The position numbers and the translations under genes were made by a program. The notes below the pieces were generated by a model. It did not search any database and was not told the origin of the DNA. It saw nothing but the letters and a program-made list of their open reading frames with translations. This document shows, piece by piece, positions 1 to 6,500 of a stretch of DNA of 6,912 bases. The stretch's first letter is position 1, and each line of letters opens with the position of its first letter. This DNA is from Acidobacteriota bacterium (GTDB lineage: Bacteria; Acidobacteriota; Thermoanaerobaculia; Gp7-AA8), in NCBI GenBank assembly GCA_003223695.1, contig QHVY01000130.1, positions 1 through 6,912 on the forward strand. Reading direction: 5' to 3'.

Positions 1-1
1 G

Positions 2-445
2 TATCTCGTTTATCCGCGTGCGGCAAAGATCTCCACGGTTTCGATCGCGACGATGAAGACGGCGGGCGAAATCACCGTTGGGGCGGTGCCGGTCGATCTT
101 GCATTTTCGTCGCACATGCTCGCGATTGCCGATCCGTCCGCGAAGCGCGTGTGGATGATCGAACGGCAGCAGTCGTTCGCGCAGGCCTTTGCCCAGGGAT
201 TCCTCCGCGGCCTTCTCGGCCTCGGCCTCTCGCCGGGCAATCGCGACTTTCCCACCGGCATCGATCGCGTGATCGCGCGAGGGTCGCGAATTTACGCCTT
301 CGATTCGAGCACCGGGACACTCTACGACTCGAAGAAAGCAATCGCTAAATCAATTGCGCCAGAGGCATTTAGCGTCGGCCCGGGAGGAGTCTACGTCTGG
401 TCTGACGCGGTACGCCGGTTGCAGCGACTCGAAGAAGATGAGTAA
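2..445 (+). CDS. C-terminal part of a probable beta-propeller (YVTN/WD40-like) protein, 5' truncated
   Basis: The reading frame is open from the left edge and ends at TAA (443-445), giving 147 visible residues; the true start lies outside the window. A methionine at base 53 is in frame, but coding-like sequence continues upstream of it (YLVYPRAAKISTVSIAT), so it is probably internal. The residues resemble repeated propeller blades. 'STVSIAT..TAGEITVGAVPVDLAF' follows the YVTN-type pattern of a strand, then 'G..P..laf', and later strands read 'MLAIADPSAKRVWMI', 'SRIYAFDSSTGTLYD' and 'GGVYVWSDAVRRLQRL'. A Phe/Gly/Leu-rich insert (QSFAQAFAQGFLRGLLGLGL, about residues 59-78) interrupts the blades and could be an amphipathic or membrane-contacting loop. 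The stop overlaps the next gene's start by 8 bases, so it belongs to the same operon. Fold assignment is from pattern only; the specific function is unknown. Confidence 0.7.
   Translation, partial: YLVYPRAAKISTVSIATMKTAGEITVGAVPVDLAFSSHMLAIADPSAKRVWMIERQQSFAQAFAQGFLRGLLGLGLSPGNRDFPTGIDRVIARGSRIYAFDSSTGTLYDSKKAIAKSIAPEAFSVGPGGVYVWSDAVRRLQRLEEDE
438..445 (+). promoter_or_regulatory. Stop/start overlap ATGAGTAA (translational coupling)
   Basis: The start codon of the zinc-ribbon/TonB_C gene and the TAA of the upstream propeller gene share these eight bases in different frames. Ribosomes finishing the first gene can restart on the second, so the two products are probably made in linked amounts. 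The same octamer forms the next junction at 1327-1334. Confidence 0.75.
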
Positions 446-1334
446 TCGTAAACCGTGTATCCGATGCGAACGCTCGATTGACGAGCACGCAAGAATCTGC
501 CCGTTCTGCAACTGGGACCAGACGCAACCGGTCCCGCCCGAGGAGACGAGTGTTGCCCCGGTGTATGTGCCGCCGCCGCAGAATCCATGGCGGGGACGAC
601 TGCTCGCTGGCGGAGCATTCGCCGCGCTGGTGATCATCGCGTTCGTCGTCGGTATGTTGATTCATGGCTTCGAACCGAGTGAAGTGAAAGCCGCGCAGAC
701 GAAGAACGCTCCGACATCGAGCGCGCCGCTCCTGACCACGAAGCCACTTCGGAGCAACGTCACTCTCGTTCCTGTGACCGGATCGGATGGCATAGCGCCG
801 ATCGAGCAGCCGATTACGACCGCGCCAGCGCAAGCGCCAGGTCAGCAGCCGAACGATGCGACCGCGTTGCCGGCCGATCAGTACGCAGCCGCGGCCGCGC
901 GGGCGAAGGCGATGCGCGAAGCCGCCGAAAAGCAGAAGAGCGCGATGATCGATCCGAGAACATTGACCGGGAGTGCGTATCAGCCGACGCAACGTGCCGA
1001 GGCAGCGAAGCCGCGAGTGGCAGCGAACGAGAGCGACACCGCGCCGCCACAAATGCTCGAGGGTCCTCCGCCTTCAACACCTGCGCGAACGTCGGCATAT
1101 CTCGAATACAAACCGCTTCCGCATATCGCGGTCGATCACGACATCACCGCGCGATTGAATCTGACAGTTGATCCCGATGGCCACGTGACGGACATCGACG
1201 TCAGCGAGCCCGTTCCCGACATGCCGAGACTGATCTCCTCCGTGCAAAACTGGCGATTCAAACCGGCAACCGAGAATGGCGTGCCCGTGACAGCGCGCGT
1301 TTCCGTCGATATAACGTTCCGTGCGAATGAGTAA
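438..1334 (+). CDS. Zinc-ribbon, single-pass membrane protein with TonB-like C-terminal domain
   Basis: The product has 298 residues. The N-terminus is a four-cysteine zinc ribbon (C7xxC10 and C21xxC24, 'CPFC'). A Pro-rich linker, a probable transmembrane helix at about residues 55-75 (LLAGGAFAALVIIAFVVGML) and a long Pro/Ala/Gln-rich low-complexity spacer (about 78-220) follow. The last 78 residues look like the TonB C-terminal fold: 'LTVDPDGHVTDIDV', then 'WRFKPA..NGVPVTARVSVDITF' (WRFKP at 272-276). Known TonB proteins pass inner-membrane energy to outer-membrane receptors; the extra cytoplasmic zinc ribbon is unusual. No ExbB/ExbD genes are visible here, so energy transduction is not shown and the domain may serve periplasmic or outer-membrane contact. 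I chose ATG 438 because the ribbon starts directly after it and it gives the same ATGAGTAA overlap as the next junction. An in-frame ATG at 354 would add 28 residues read through the upstream gene and is unlikely. The purine run GAAGAAG just upstream is a weak ribosome-binding site. Confidence 0.88.
   Translation: MSNRKPCIRCERSIDEHARICPFCNWDQTQPVPPEETSVAPVYVPPPQNPWRGRLLAGGAFAALVIIAFVVGMLIHGFEPSEVKAAQTKNAPTSSAPLLTTKPLRSNVTLVPVTGSDGIAPIEQPITTAPAQAPGQQPNDATALPADQYAAAAARAKAMREAAEKQKSAMIDPRTLTGSAYQPTQRAEAAKPRVAANESDTAPPQMLEGPPPSTPARTSAYLEYKPLPHIAVDHDITARLNLTVDPDGHVTDIDVSEPVPDMPRLISSVQNWRFKPATENGVPVTARVSVDITFRANE
1327..1334 (+). promoter_or_regulatory. Second ATGAGTAA stop/start overlap
   Basis: This is the same eight-base junction as at 438-445, here joining the TonB_C gene (stop TAA 1332-1334) to the second zinc-ribbon gene (ATG 1327). 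There is no purine-rich ribosome-binding site in front of it, so re-initiation by the terminating ribosome is the likely route. Confidence 0.75.
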
Positions 1335-1794
1335 GGTGTTGTGCGCCGCCTGTCATCACGAGATCGATGACGCAGCCCGTCTGTGTCCCTACTGCGGAGC
1401 CGATCCGCACACGGGTCAGAAAGTCATCGACACGCAGGCGATTCTGCAGGAGGTCTTTCATCCGCGGCGCGTCACCGCGACCGAGGGGGTGATGGAATTC
1501 GCGCGTCAGCGGCAGGGAGTGGTCATCGCGCTCGCAGTCGTCCTTCTAGTCGCTCTTTTGGCGTCATTTCACCAGTTTGTGATACGCCGCAATGCCACTG
1601 CGGTGTCCGACTCGCCGGCCGTGCCCCTCACCGACGTCGCTGACCTCGGTAATCAGTCGGACGAAACGCAGCGGCTGCCAATGCCCGAGCTGCAGTTCCA
1701 GTACGACGGCAATGCGAAGACGATGCGTACGTACATCGTCGAGCCGGGCGCCGTCGCTCCGCAACAGGCGCAACAAACGACAACGAGCCAGTGA
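1327..1794 (+). CDS. Zinc-ribbon single-pass membrane protein of unknown function
   Basis: The product has 155 residues. The N-terminal zinc ribbon has C6xxC9 and C20xxC23 ('CPYCG') and matches the preceding gene's ribbon in spacing and in several residues ('C..C...ID..AR.CP.C'), so the two N-termini are probably paralogous. A soluble stretch of about 40 residues and one transmembrane helix (about 65-85, VVIALAVVLLVALLASFHQF) follow, with RR just after the helix. The tail (86-155) is polar, ends in a Gln/Thr-rich stretch and resembles no domain I recognise. ATG 1327 is preferred to the in-frame GTG at 1321, because it gives the ATGAGTAA overlap and an MS-ribbon N-terminus like that of its neighbour. 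No Shine-Dalgarno sequence is visible, so translation probably depends on coupling to the upstream gene. The gene is real by context and domain pattern; its role is unknown. Confidence 0.85.
   Translation: MSKVLCAACHHEIDDAARLCPYCGADPHTGQKVIDTQAILQEVFHPRRVTATEGVMEFARQRQGVVIALAVVLLVALLASFHQFVIRRNATAVSDSPAVPLTDVADLGNQSDETQRLPMPELQFQYDGNAKTMRTYIVEPGAVAPQQAQQTTTSQ
1791..1794 (+). promoter_or_regulatory. GTGA stop/start overlap deciding a GTG start
   Basis: The TGA of the second zinc-ribbon gene and the GTG start of the TPR gene share four bases. No good ribosome-binding site precedes the GTG. The membrane helix beginning at residue 2 supports this start over any internal one. Confidence 0.65.
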
Positions 1795-2390
1795 CGATCG
1801 CGATCGCAGTCGTCCTTGTCGCCACGGTCGTCGGCCTGTTGCTGTACATGTTCGCTCAGAAACCGTTGACGAACGTGCAGCAGCTCATTCAGCAGGGGCG
1901 GTACTCGGAAGCTGTCGCCGCTGCCGGAAACGATTGGATCCATCGCGCGGAAGCGCTGAAGTTGTTAGGCCGGTTCGAAGAGGCCATCGACGCATACCGC
2001 CAATCGGATGATCCCGCCGCGCGCGAAGGCATCGCCCTTTCGCTCGCCCATCTCGAACGAGATCTCCTCGAAGCGCAACGGATGATGGAGGAGCAGATCG
2101 CCCTTCATCCGCAAATTCAGGAGTTCCAGGCCCTCGACCTCGCTTACATTCTTATGCGCGCCGGCAAGCGCGACGACGCGTTGCGCGTCTTTCGCGACAA
2201 CGTCGAACTGCTCGAGACGCGCTTCCGCGACGATTACACCGATCCCGATCCGCTGCTCGCCGAGACGCTGTTCATGTACGCCGAGCTGTCGGAGGCAGCA
2301 GGCGATCGCGATCACGCCGAGATGCTGCGGAACAAAGCGGAGTCGTGGGCGCCGGCAAGCGTGTGGGCGCAACGTAGCGCCGGCTCTTAG
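1791..2390 (+). CDS. Membrane-anchored TPR-like repeat protein
   Basis: The product has 199 residues. It begins at GTG 1791, which overlaps the TGA of the previous gene (GTGA, 1791-1794). A hydrophobic N-terminal helix starts at once (residues about 2-20, TIAIAVVLVATVVGLLLYMF) and reads as a signal anchor. The rest is helical, with TPR-like helix pairs: 'LIQQGRYSEAVAAAG', 'ALKLLGRFEEAIDAYRQ', 'YILMRAGKRDDALRVFRDNV', 'MYAELSEAAGDRDHAEMLRNKA'. Such repeats bind partner proteins, and the anchor would place them on the outer face of the inner membrane. Unlike the two genes before it, it has no zinc ribbon. The C-terminus is odd: after '...ASVWAQ' the last codons and the TAG stop (2388-2390) lie inside the palindromic element at 2372-2423. 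The native end of the gene has therefore probably been replaced. TPR assignment is by pattern; the function is unknown. Confidence 0.85.
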   Translation: MTIAIAVVLVATVVGLLLYMFAQKPLTNVQQLIQQGRYSEAVAAAGNDWIHRAEALKLLGRFEEAIDAYRQSDDPAAREGIALSLAHLERDLLEAQRMMEEQIALHPQIQEFQALDLAYILMRAGKRDDALRVFRDNVELLETRFRDDYTDPDPLLAETLFMYAELSEAAGDRDHAEMLRNKAESWAPASVWAQRSAGS

Positions 2391-2423
2391 CCGGCGCGAG
2401 CCGCCTGAGAGGCGGCTCTACGT
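2372..2423. repeat. Palindromic (REP-like) element, copy A, between convergent genes
   Basis: This is a 52-bp element with three inverted-repeat parts. The outer arms are ACGTAG (2372-2377) and CTACGT (2418-2423). Hairpin 1 is CGCCGGCT-ctt-AGCCGGCG (2378-2396, 8 bp perfect). Hairpin 2 is GAGCCGCCT-gag-AGGCGGCTC (2398-2418, 9 bp perfect). Copy B, with the same layout, lies inside smc at 5292-5344. The TAG stop of the TPR gene (2388-2390) sits in hairpin 1, and the TAG stop of the convergent hydrolase gene (minus strand, 2420-2418) is part of the outer arm. The paired hairpins could slow or end transcription from both sides. No T-run follows on either strand, so it is not a classical intrinsic terminator. 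Mobilisation by a REP-associated or IS200/IS605-type transposase is a reasonable guess, but none is encoded here. Confidence 0.85.
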
Positions 2424-3389
2424 TCGCAGCGCCAGTCGGTGAAATTCGCCGCGAATGCGCTGCATGTTGATCGGCGCCGCGCACGGATGCACGCGATTAG
2501 TCAACAGCACCATGATGCGATCGCCATCGGGATCGACCCACAGCGATGTGCCTGTGAACCCTGTGTGGCCGAATGCGCGCGGCGAGAGCATGCTCGTCGC
2601 CTCGCTGCCCGTCGGCAGTTGCCAGCCGAGGCCGCGGGCGTCGTCGAGGCCTTTCGTGTGATTGCGTGTCGCTTCATTCACAATCGCCCGCGGCAGGATC
2701 TCCGCGTTCACCCACGCCTGCGCCAATCGAAAAACTGCACGCGCGGTCGCGAACAATCCCGCATTTCCGGCCGTGCCGCCGGCGAAAAACGAGTTGCCGT
2801 CGTGCGTTTCGCCCCAGATCAATCCCTCGCGCGCCAGCGGGCGATTGGCCATCTTCGCCTCGTGGCGCTGTCCCCACTCGGTCGCTGCGATTCGCGGTCG
2901 CAGCGACGCGAGCGGATTGAACATCGCATCGTCCATTCGCAAAGGTATTGATAGTCGCTGATTCAGCGCGTACCAGAGCAGGATGAAATTCAAATCAGAG
3001 TAGACCACTTTTTTTCCGCGCTCGTACTCCGGCCCCTCTTTCAAAATCGTCTGCAGGTAGTCAGTCTCGAAGGCGTACAGCGGAAGCCATGCGCGCAGTC
3101 CGGATGTGTGCGCGAGCAGCTCGCGATATGTAAAACCGTAGTATTGATCATCTATATTTTTTATTGAGTGCAGGATCAGCGCAGTGGTGACGAGCGGCTT
3201 GGTCAGCGATGCGCAGTCGTAGATCGTGTCGAGCGTCGCCGGGATGCGCAGCGGCACGGCGACAGCATTTCCGAGCGCGCCTTCGGTCGTGATTCCGCGC
3301 GAATTGCCCACCGCGTACACGGCTGAAGCGAAGCTGCCAACGTCAATTTCTTTGCGGAGAAAACGATCGATCGCTTCGGCACTCGGCAC
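2418..3389 (-). CDS. Serine hydrolase of the beta-lactamase (PF00144) family, AmiE/YbbE-like
   Basis: The product has 323 residues, near the family's usual length. The catalytic signature S61-L-T-K64 ('CASLTKPL') supplies the nucleophile and general base. The second motif is Y130-S-D-L ('VVYSDLNFILL') and the third is H275-T-G ('FGHTGFTGTSLWVDP'). Other family marks are 'LLAHTSGL', 'GETHDGNS..AGGTAGNAGLFATA', 'RGLGWQLP' and 'LLTNRVHP'. Relatives include D,D-peptidases, esterases and the Bacillus AmiE/YbbE amidase of cell-wall fragment recycling; the substrate here cannot be told. No signal peptide is visible, so the enzyme is probably cytoplasmic, which fits recycling better than beta-lactam resistance. 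The start is uncertain: GTG 3389 is used because the family N-terminus ('AIDRFLRKEIDVGSFASAVYAV') begins just after it, and an AGG lies 6 bases upstream. However, that GTG and its surroundings are part of a heptamer repeat. The TAG stop is supplied by palindromic element A. The gene converges on the TPR gene and diverges from smc. Confidence 0.9.
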   Translation of the reverse strand: MPSAEAIDRFLRKEIDVGSFASAVYAVGNSRGITTEGALGNAVAVPLRIPATLDTIYDCASLTKPLVTTALILHSIKNIDDQYYGFTYRELLAHTSGLRAWLPLYAFETDYLQTILKEGPEYERGKKVVYSDLNFILLWYALNQRLSIPLRMDDAMFNPLASLRPRIAATEWGQRHEAKMANRPLAREGLIWGETHDGNSFFAGGTAGNAGLFATARAVFRLAQAWVNAEILPRAIVNEATRNHTKGLDDARGLGWQLPTGSEATSMLSPRAFGHTGFTGTSLWVDPDGDRIMVLLTNRVHPCAAPINMQRIRGEFHRLALRT

Positions 3390-3394
3390 TCGGC
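3381..3394. repeat. Two tandem heptamers ACTCGGC at the hydrolase start
   Basis: ACTCGGC is repeated exactly twice. On the minus strand the array reads GAGTGCC-GAGTGCC and offers GTG codons at 3396, 3389 and 3382, each in a different frame because the unit is 7 bases. Only 3389 is in frame with the hydrolase. The array is thus part of, or abuts, the coding start. Confidence 0.7.
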
Positions 3395-3399
3395 ACCTA

Positions 3400-3491
3400 C
3401 TCAGGACTGAGGACTGAGTGGCCCACCGCCATTTCGAGCGCGTTCGCTCCGCTTCGCATTTGTCTCAGTCCTCGGTCCTCAGTCCTCGCAC
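3400..3491. repeat. Inverted heptamer arrays forming a long imperfect hairpin in the divergent intergenic region
   Basis: The left arm holds two GACTGAG units (3405-3411, 3412-3418). The right arm holds CTCAGTC, CTCGGTC, CTCAGTC and a variant CTCGCAC (3464-3491). Positions 3403-3418 can pair with 3464-3479 over 16 positions with one mismatch, which would be a G-U pair in RNA. The 45-base loop contains a smaller hairpin GAGCG-cgtt-CGCTC (3436-3449). This structure fills most of the 173-bp gap (3390-3562) between the divergent hydrolase and smc starts. It may affect the promoters or leader RNAs of both. I could not place convincing -35/-10 boxes in the gap. Confidence 0.7.
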
Positions 3492-3551
3492 TGGAACATG
3501 TGCTCCGGGCATGTGTCAACGCGATTTTTTGTTGAGTGCCGTGTTACCCTC

Positions 3552-3555
3552 GGAG
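3552..3555 (+). promoter_or_regulatory. Ribosome-binding site of smc
   Basis: GGAG lies 7 bases before ATG 3563, a normal Shine-Dalgarno spacing, and supports that start. It is the best ribosome-binding site in the window. Confidence 0.7.
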
Positions 3556-3562
3556 CGGCTCG

Positions 3563-6500
3563 ATGCTGAGACTTGAAAAGCTCGAAATCAACGGCTTCAA
3601 ATCCTTTTACGATCCCGCACAACTCAGTTTTCCTGCCGCCCTGACCGCAGTGGTTGGTCCCAACGGCTGCGGAAAATCGAACATCTGCGACGCGATCATC
3701 TGGGTCCTCGGCGAAAACCGGGCTTCGCACATTCGCGGCGAGACGATGGACGATGTAATTTTCCAGGGATCGGCGCGGCGCCGTCCGCTGTCGATGGGCG
3801 AAGTGACGCTGACGCTGAAGACGGACAACGGGCATCCGGTCTCAGATGACGGAACGATCACGCTGCACCGGCGCGTGTTCCGCACCGGCGAGTCGGAATT
3901 TCGACTCAACGGAAAACGCGTTCGGATGAAGGACATCTCCGACATCCTGATGGACACCGGCCTGGGCATCCGCAACTACTCGGTCATGGAGCAGGGAAAA
4001 ATCGATCTGATCCTGTCCAACAAACCGCAGGATCGCCGCCGGCTGATCGAAGAGGCGGCGGGCATCACGAAGTACAAGACGAAGCGCCGCGCGGCGGAGC
4101 TGAAGCTCGACGAAACGCAGGCGAATCTGTTGCGCATTGACGACACGCTCGCCGAAGTGACGCGCAACTTGAATTCACTGAAACGGCAGGCCGGAAAAGC
4201 GCGGCGTCACAAGGAAGTTTCGGAGGAGCTCTCCACCGCGAAGCGCGGGCTGTACAAAGGACGCATCGTCGCCGCGCAGGCGGAACAGCGCGCATCGAAT
4301 GATGCCGTCGCTGCCGCGCAGGCGGTTGAGAGTGAGCTCGCCGCGCAACTGGCAACGGATGAGGCGGCGCTCGCAGAAAATCGCACGCTGCTTACCACGC
4401 AGTCGTCGCGAGCATCGTCGGTCCGCGAAGAAATCGCCTCGGTCACCGGCGATGTCGAACGGCTTCGTTCATTCCTGCGGCAATCGGAATCGACTCTGGG
4501 CGATCTGCGCGGACGCATCGACGTCGCGCGCGCACAGTTTGCGGAGATCGAAATCGAAGCGGGGGATCAGCAGCTCCAGCTCGATCAGAAAACATCTGCG
4601 CTCGAGAGCGCGCGAGCAGAGCGCAATCGGCTGCGCGAAATCGCGGATCAGCTCGAACGCGAACGCTCGGAGAAATCGGACGAGGTCCGCGGTCACGAGA
4701 AAGCGCTGGCCGATGCGCGCGAGACGCTGATGCGGACGATCGCCAGACTGGCCGAGGCGCGAAATCAGGTGCATCAGATCGAGGTGGCCGTCGAAAAATG
4801 CGAGTTCTACCTCGGAAAGTTGACTGACGCCGCTCGCAAAGCGACCGAGAGTCGCGACGGGGCGCGCATGACCATGAGCGAATGGGATGCAGCACTTCGC
4901 AACGCCGAAGCGGCGCTCGTTGCCGCGCAGCACGCCGCGCGCGATGCTTCCGCTCATCGCGACGAGTTGACCGCGCGCCGCGATTCGATGCGCGAGTCGC
5001 TCGCCAGTGCGCGCGATCGCGTTTCGCAGATCACGTACAAAATCGATTCGCTGCGGACCCTTCTGGCATCGCTCGAAGCGCAGGATGAGGATGTCCGCCG
5101 CGCAATTCTCGAGCTGATCCCGAATGCCGCTTCGGCGGCCGAATCAGTTCGCGCAGCAGAAGGATTCGAAGCGGCGCTCGACACTCTGTTGCGCGAAGTG
5201 TCGAAAGCGACGGTCGTCGACGACGCGTCGACGGCATTCGAGGCGATCAAACGTTTGCGCTCGCGCGGCGCGGGACGGGCGGCGTTCATCAACGTAGAAC
5301 CGGCTCTTAGCCGGTTTGCGCCGGCTGGAGAGCCGGCGCTACGTGGCGACGCAATCTACGCCGTCATCGGCGAAGGCGATGTCGCCGATGCCGTGCGTCG
5401 CGCCATTCCGGAAGCGTACATCGTCGGCGATCTTCAGCAGGCCATCGACCGAGCCAAGGAGCGGCCTAACGCGACGTTCGTCACGCTCGACGGCGACATC
5501 GTCCGCGGACCGCTGCTCATCGGGGGAAAAACCGAGGGGGCGACGCCGGGCGTGTTCTCACTCAAGCGGCAACTCGCCGACATGCAGGCACTGCTCGGAA
5601 CTGAAGAAACGCGCGCGACACGCTTAGCTGCGGAGTTGCAATCGCTCGAAGAGGAGCTGCGCGCGGCGGACGATGCGCGGATCCTCGCGGAGGAGCGGGC
5701 GCGCGAGGCGGAATCGCAACTGCGCGACCAGCGATCCAATCGCGATCGCGCTTTGCTGGAGCTCGACCGCTTCGAACGCGAGCTCGCCGTGACGTCGGAA
5801 GAGCAGACTCTTTACGCCGAAGAAAAAGCGCAGCTCGTCACCCGGCGCAATTCTGCGGTTGCGGAGCTGCAAACGCTCGAGCGGCGCGAGCAGGAAACGC
5901 ATGAACAGATCCGCACTCACGAAACCCAACTGGCAACCGCACGCGCGGAGTTCGAGCATGTAACCGACGTCGCCTCTCACGCTCGCGTCGATGTCGAAGC
6001 GGCGAGCGGCGCGGTGAACGCGGCGCAGCGTGAACACGAAAATCTCTCGCGAATCGTAATCTCCCTCGGTGCGCGAGCCACACAACTGCAGCAGGAAATC
6101 GAGTTGCTGCAGCGAAAATATCGGGAGACCGAAGTGGCGTCCGAAGACGCGCGGCAGCAACTCGACACCGCCATCGCGCGTTTGCATCAGCTGGGCGAGC
6201 TGCGCATCGCTCTCGAGGCGGAAGTTGCCGACCTCGAATCGCGCGTGCAGCAATTGGAAGGGCGCGCGGTCGCATCGCGTGAATTGTGGAACACGTCCAA
6301 GGACTCGCTTTTCGAAGCCGAGCGGCGCCGCGACCGCGCGAATGCCGCTTTCGATCTCCTGCGCGAACAGATTGCGCTCGATCTGCACGCCGGCGTCGAC
6401 GCGCTGGCTGACATCGATCCGCCTGCCGACGACGAGGCGCGCGCAGGGCTGGAAGCAGAAGTCGCGCGCCTAACCGAGCACCTAGAGCGCATCGGACCGG

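Noticed and set aside
354..437. Upstream ATG that would lengthen the TonB_C protein by 28 residues
   Set aside because: The extra residues are the propeller gene read in another frame, and ATG 438 gives a standard overlap and a clean ribbon N-terminus.
369..1052. Minus-strand open frame of 227 residues opposite the zinc-ribbon/TonB_C gene
   Set aside because: It is Arg-rich with no motif, while the plus strand carries a clear ribbon, membrane helix and TonB_C pattern.
2378..2423. Classical intrinsic terminator
   Set aside because: The hairpins are strong, but no run of T follows on either strand, so it is listed as a repeat with possible termination activity only.
2439..2951. Plus-strand open frame of 170 residues opposite the hydrolase gene
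   Set aside because: The minus strand has all three catalytic motifs of the hydrolase; this frame is Arg/Ala-rich with no recognisable domain.
3397..3459. Small minus-strand frame of 20 codons upstream of the hydrolase (ATG 3459 to TAG 3397)
   Set aside because: It runs through the heptamer repeat and its loop, has no clear ribosome-binding site and shows no sign of selection. A leader peptide cannot be excluded but is not supported.
3381..3491. Possible CRISPR array
   Set aside because: The units are 7 bases long and adjacent, with no spacers of regular length, and no cas gene is present.
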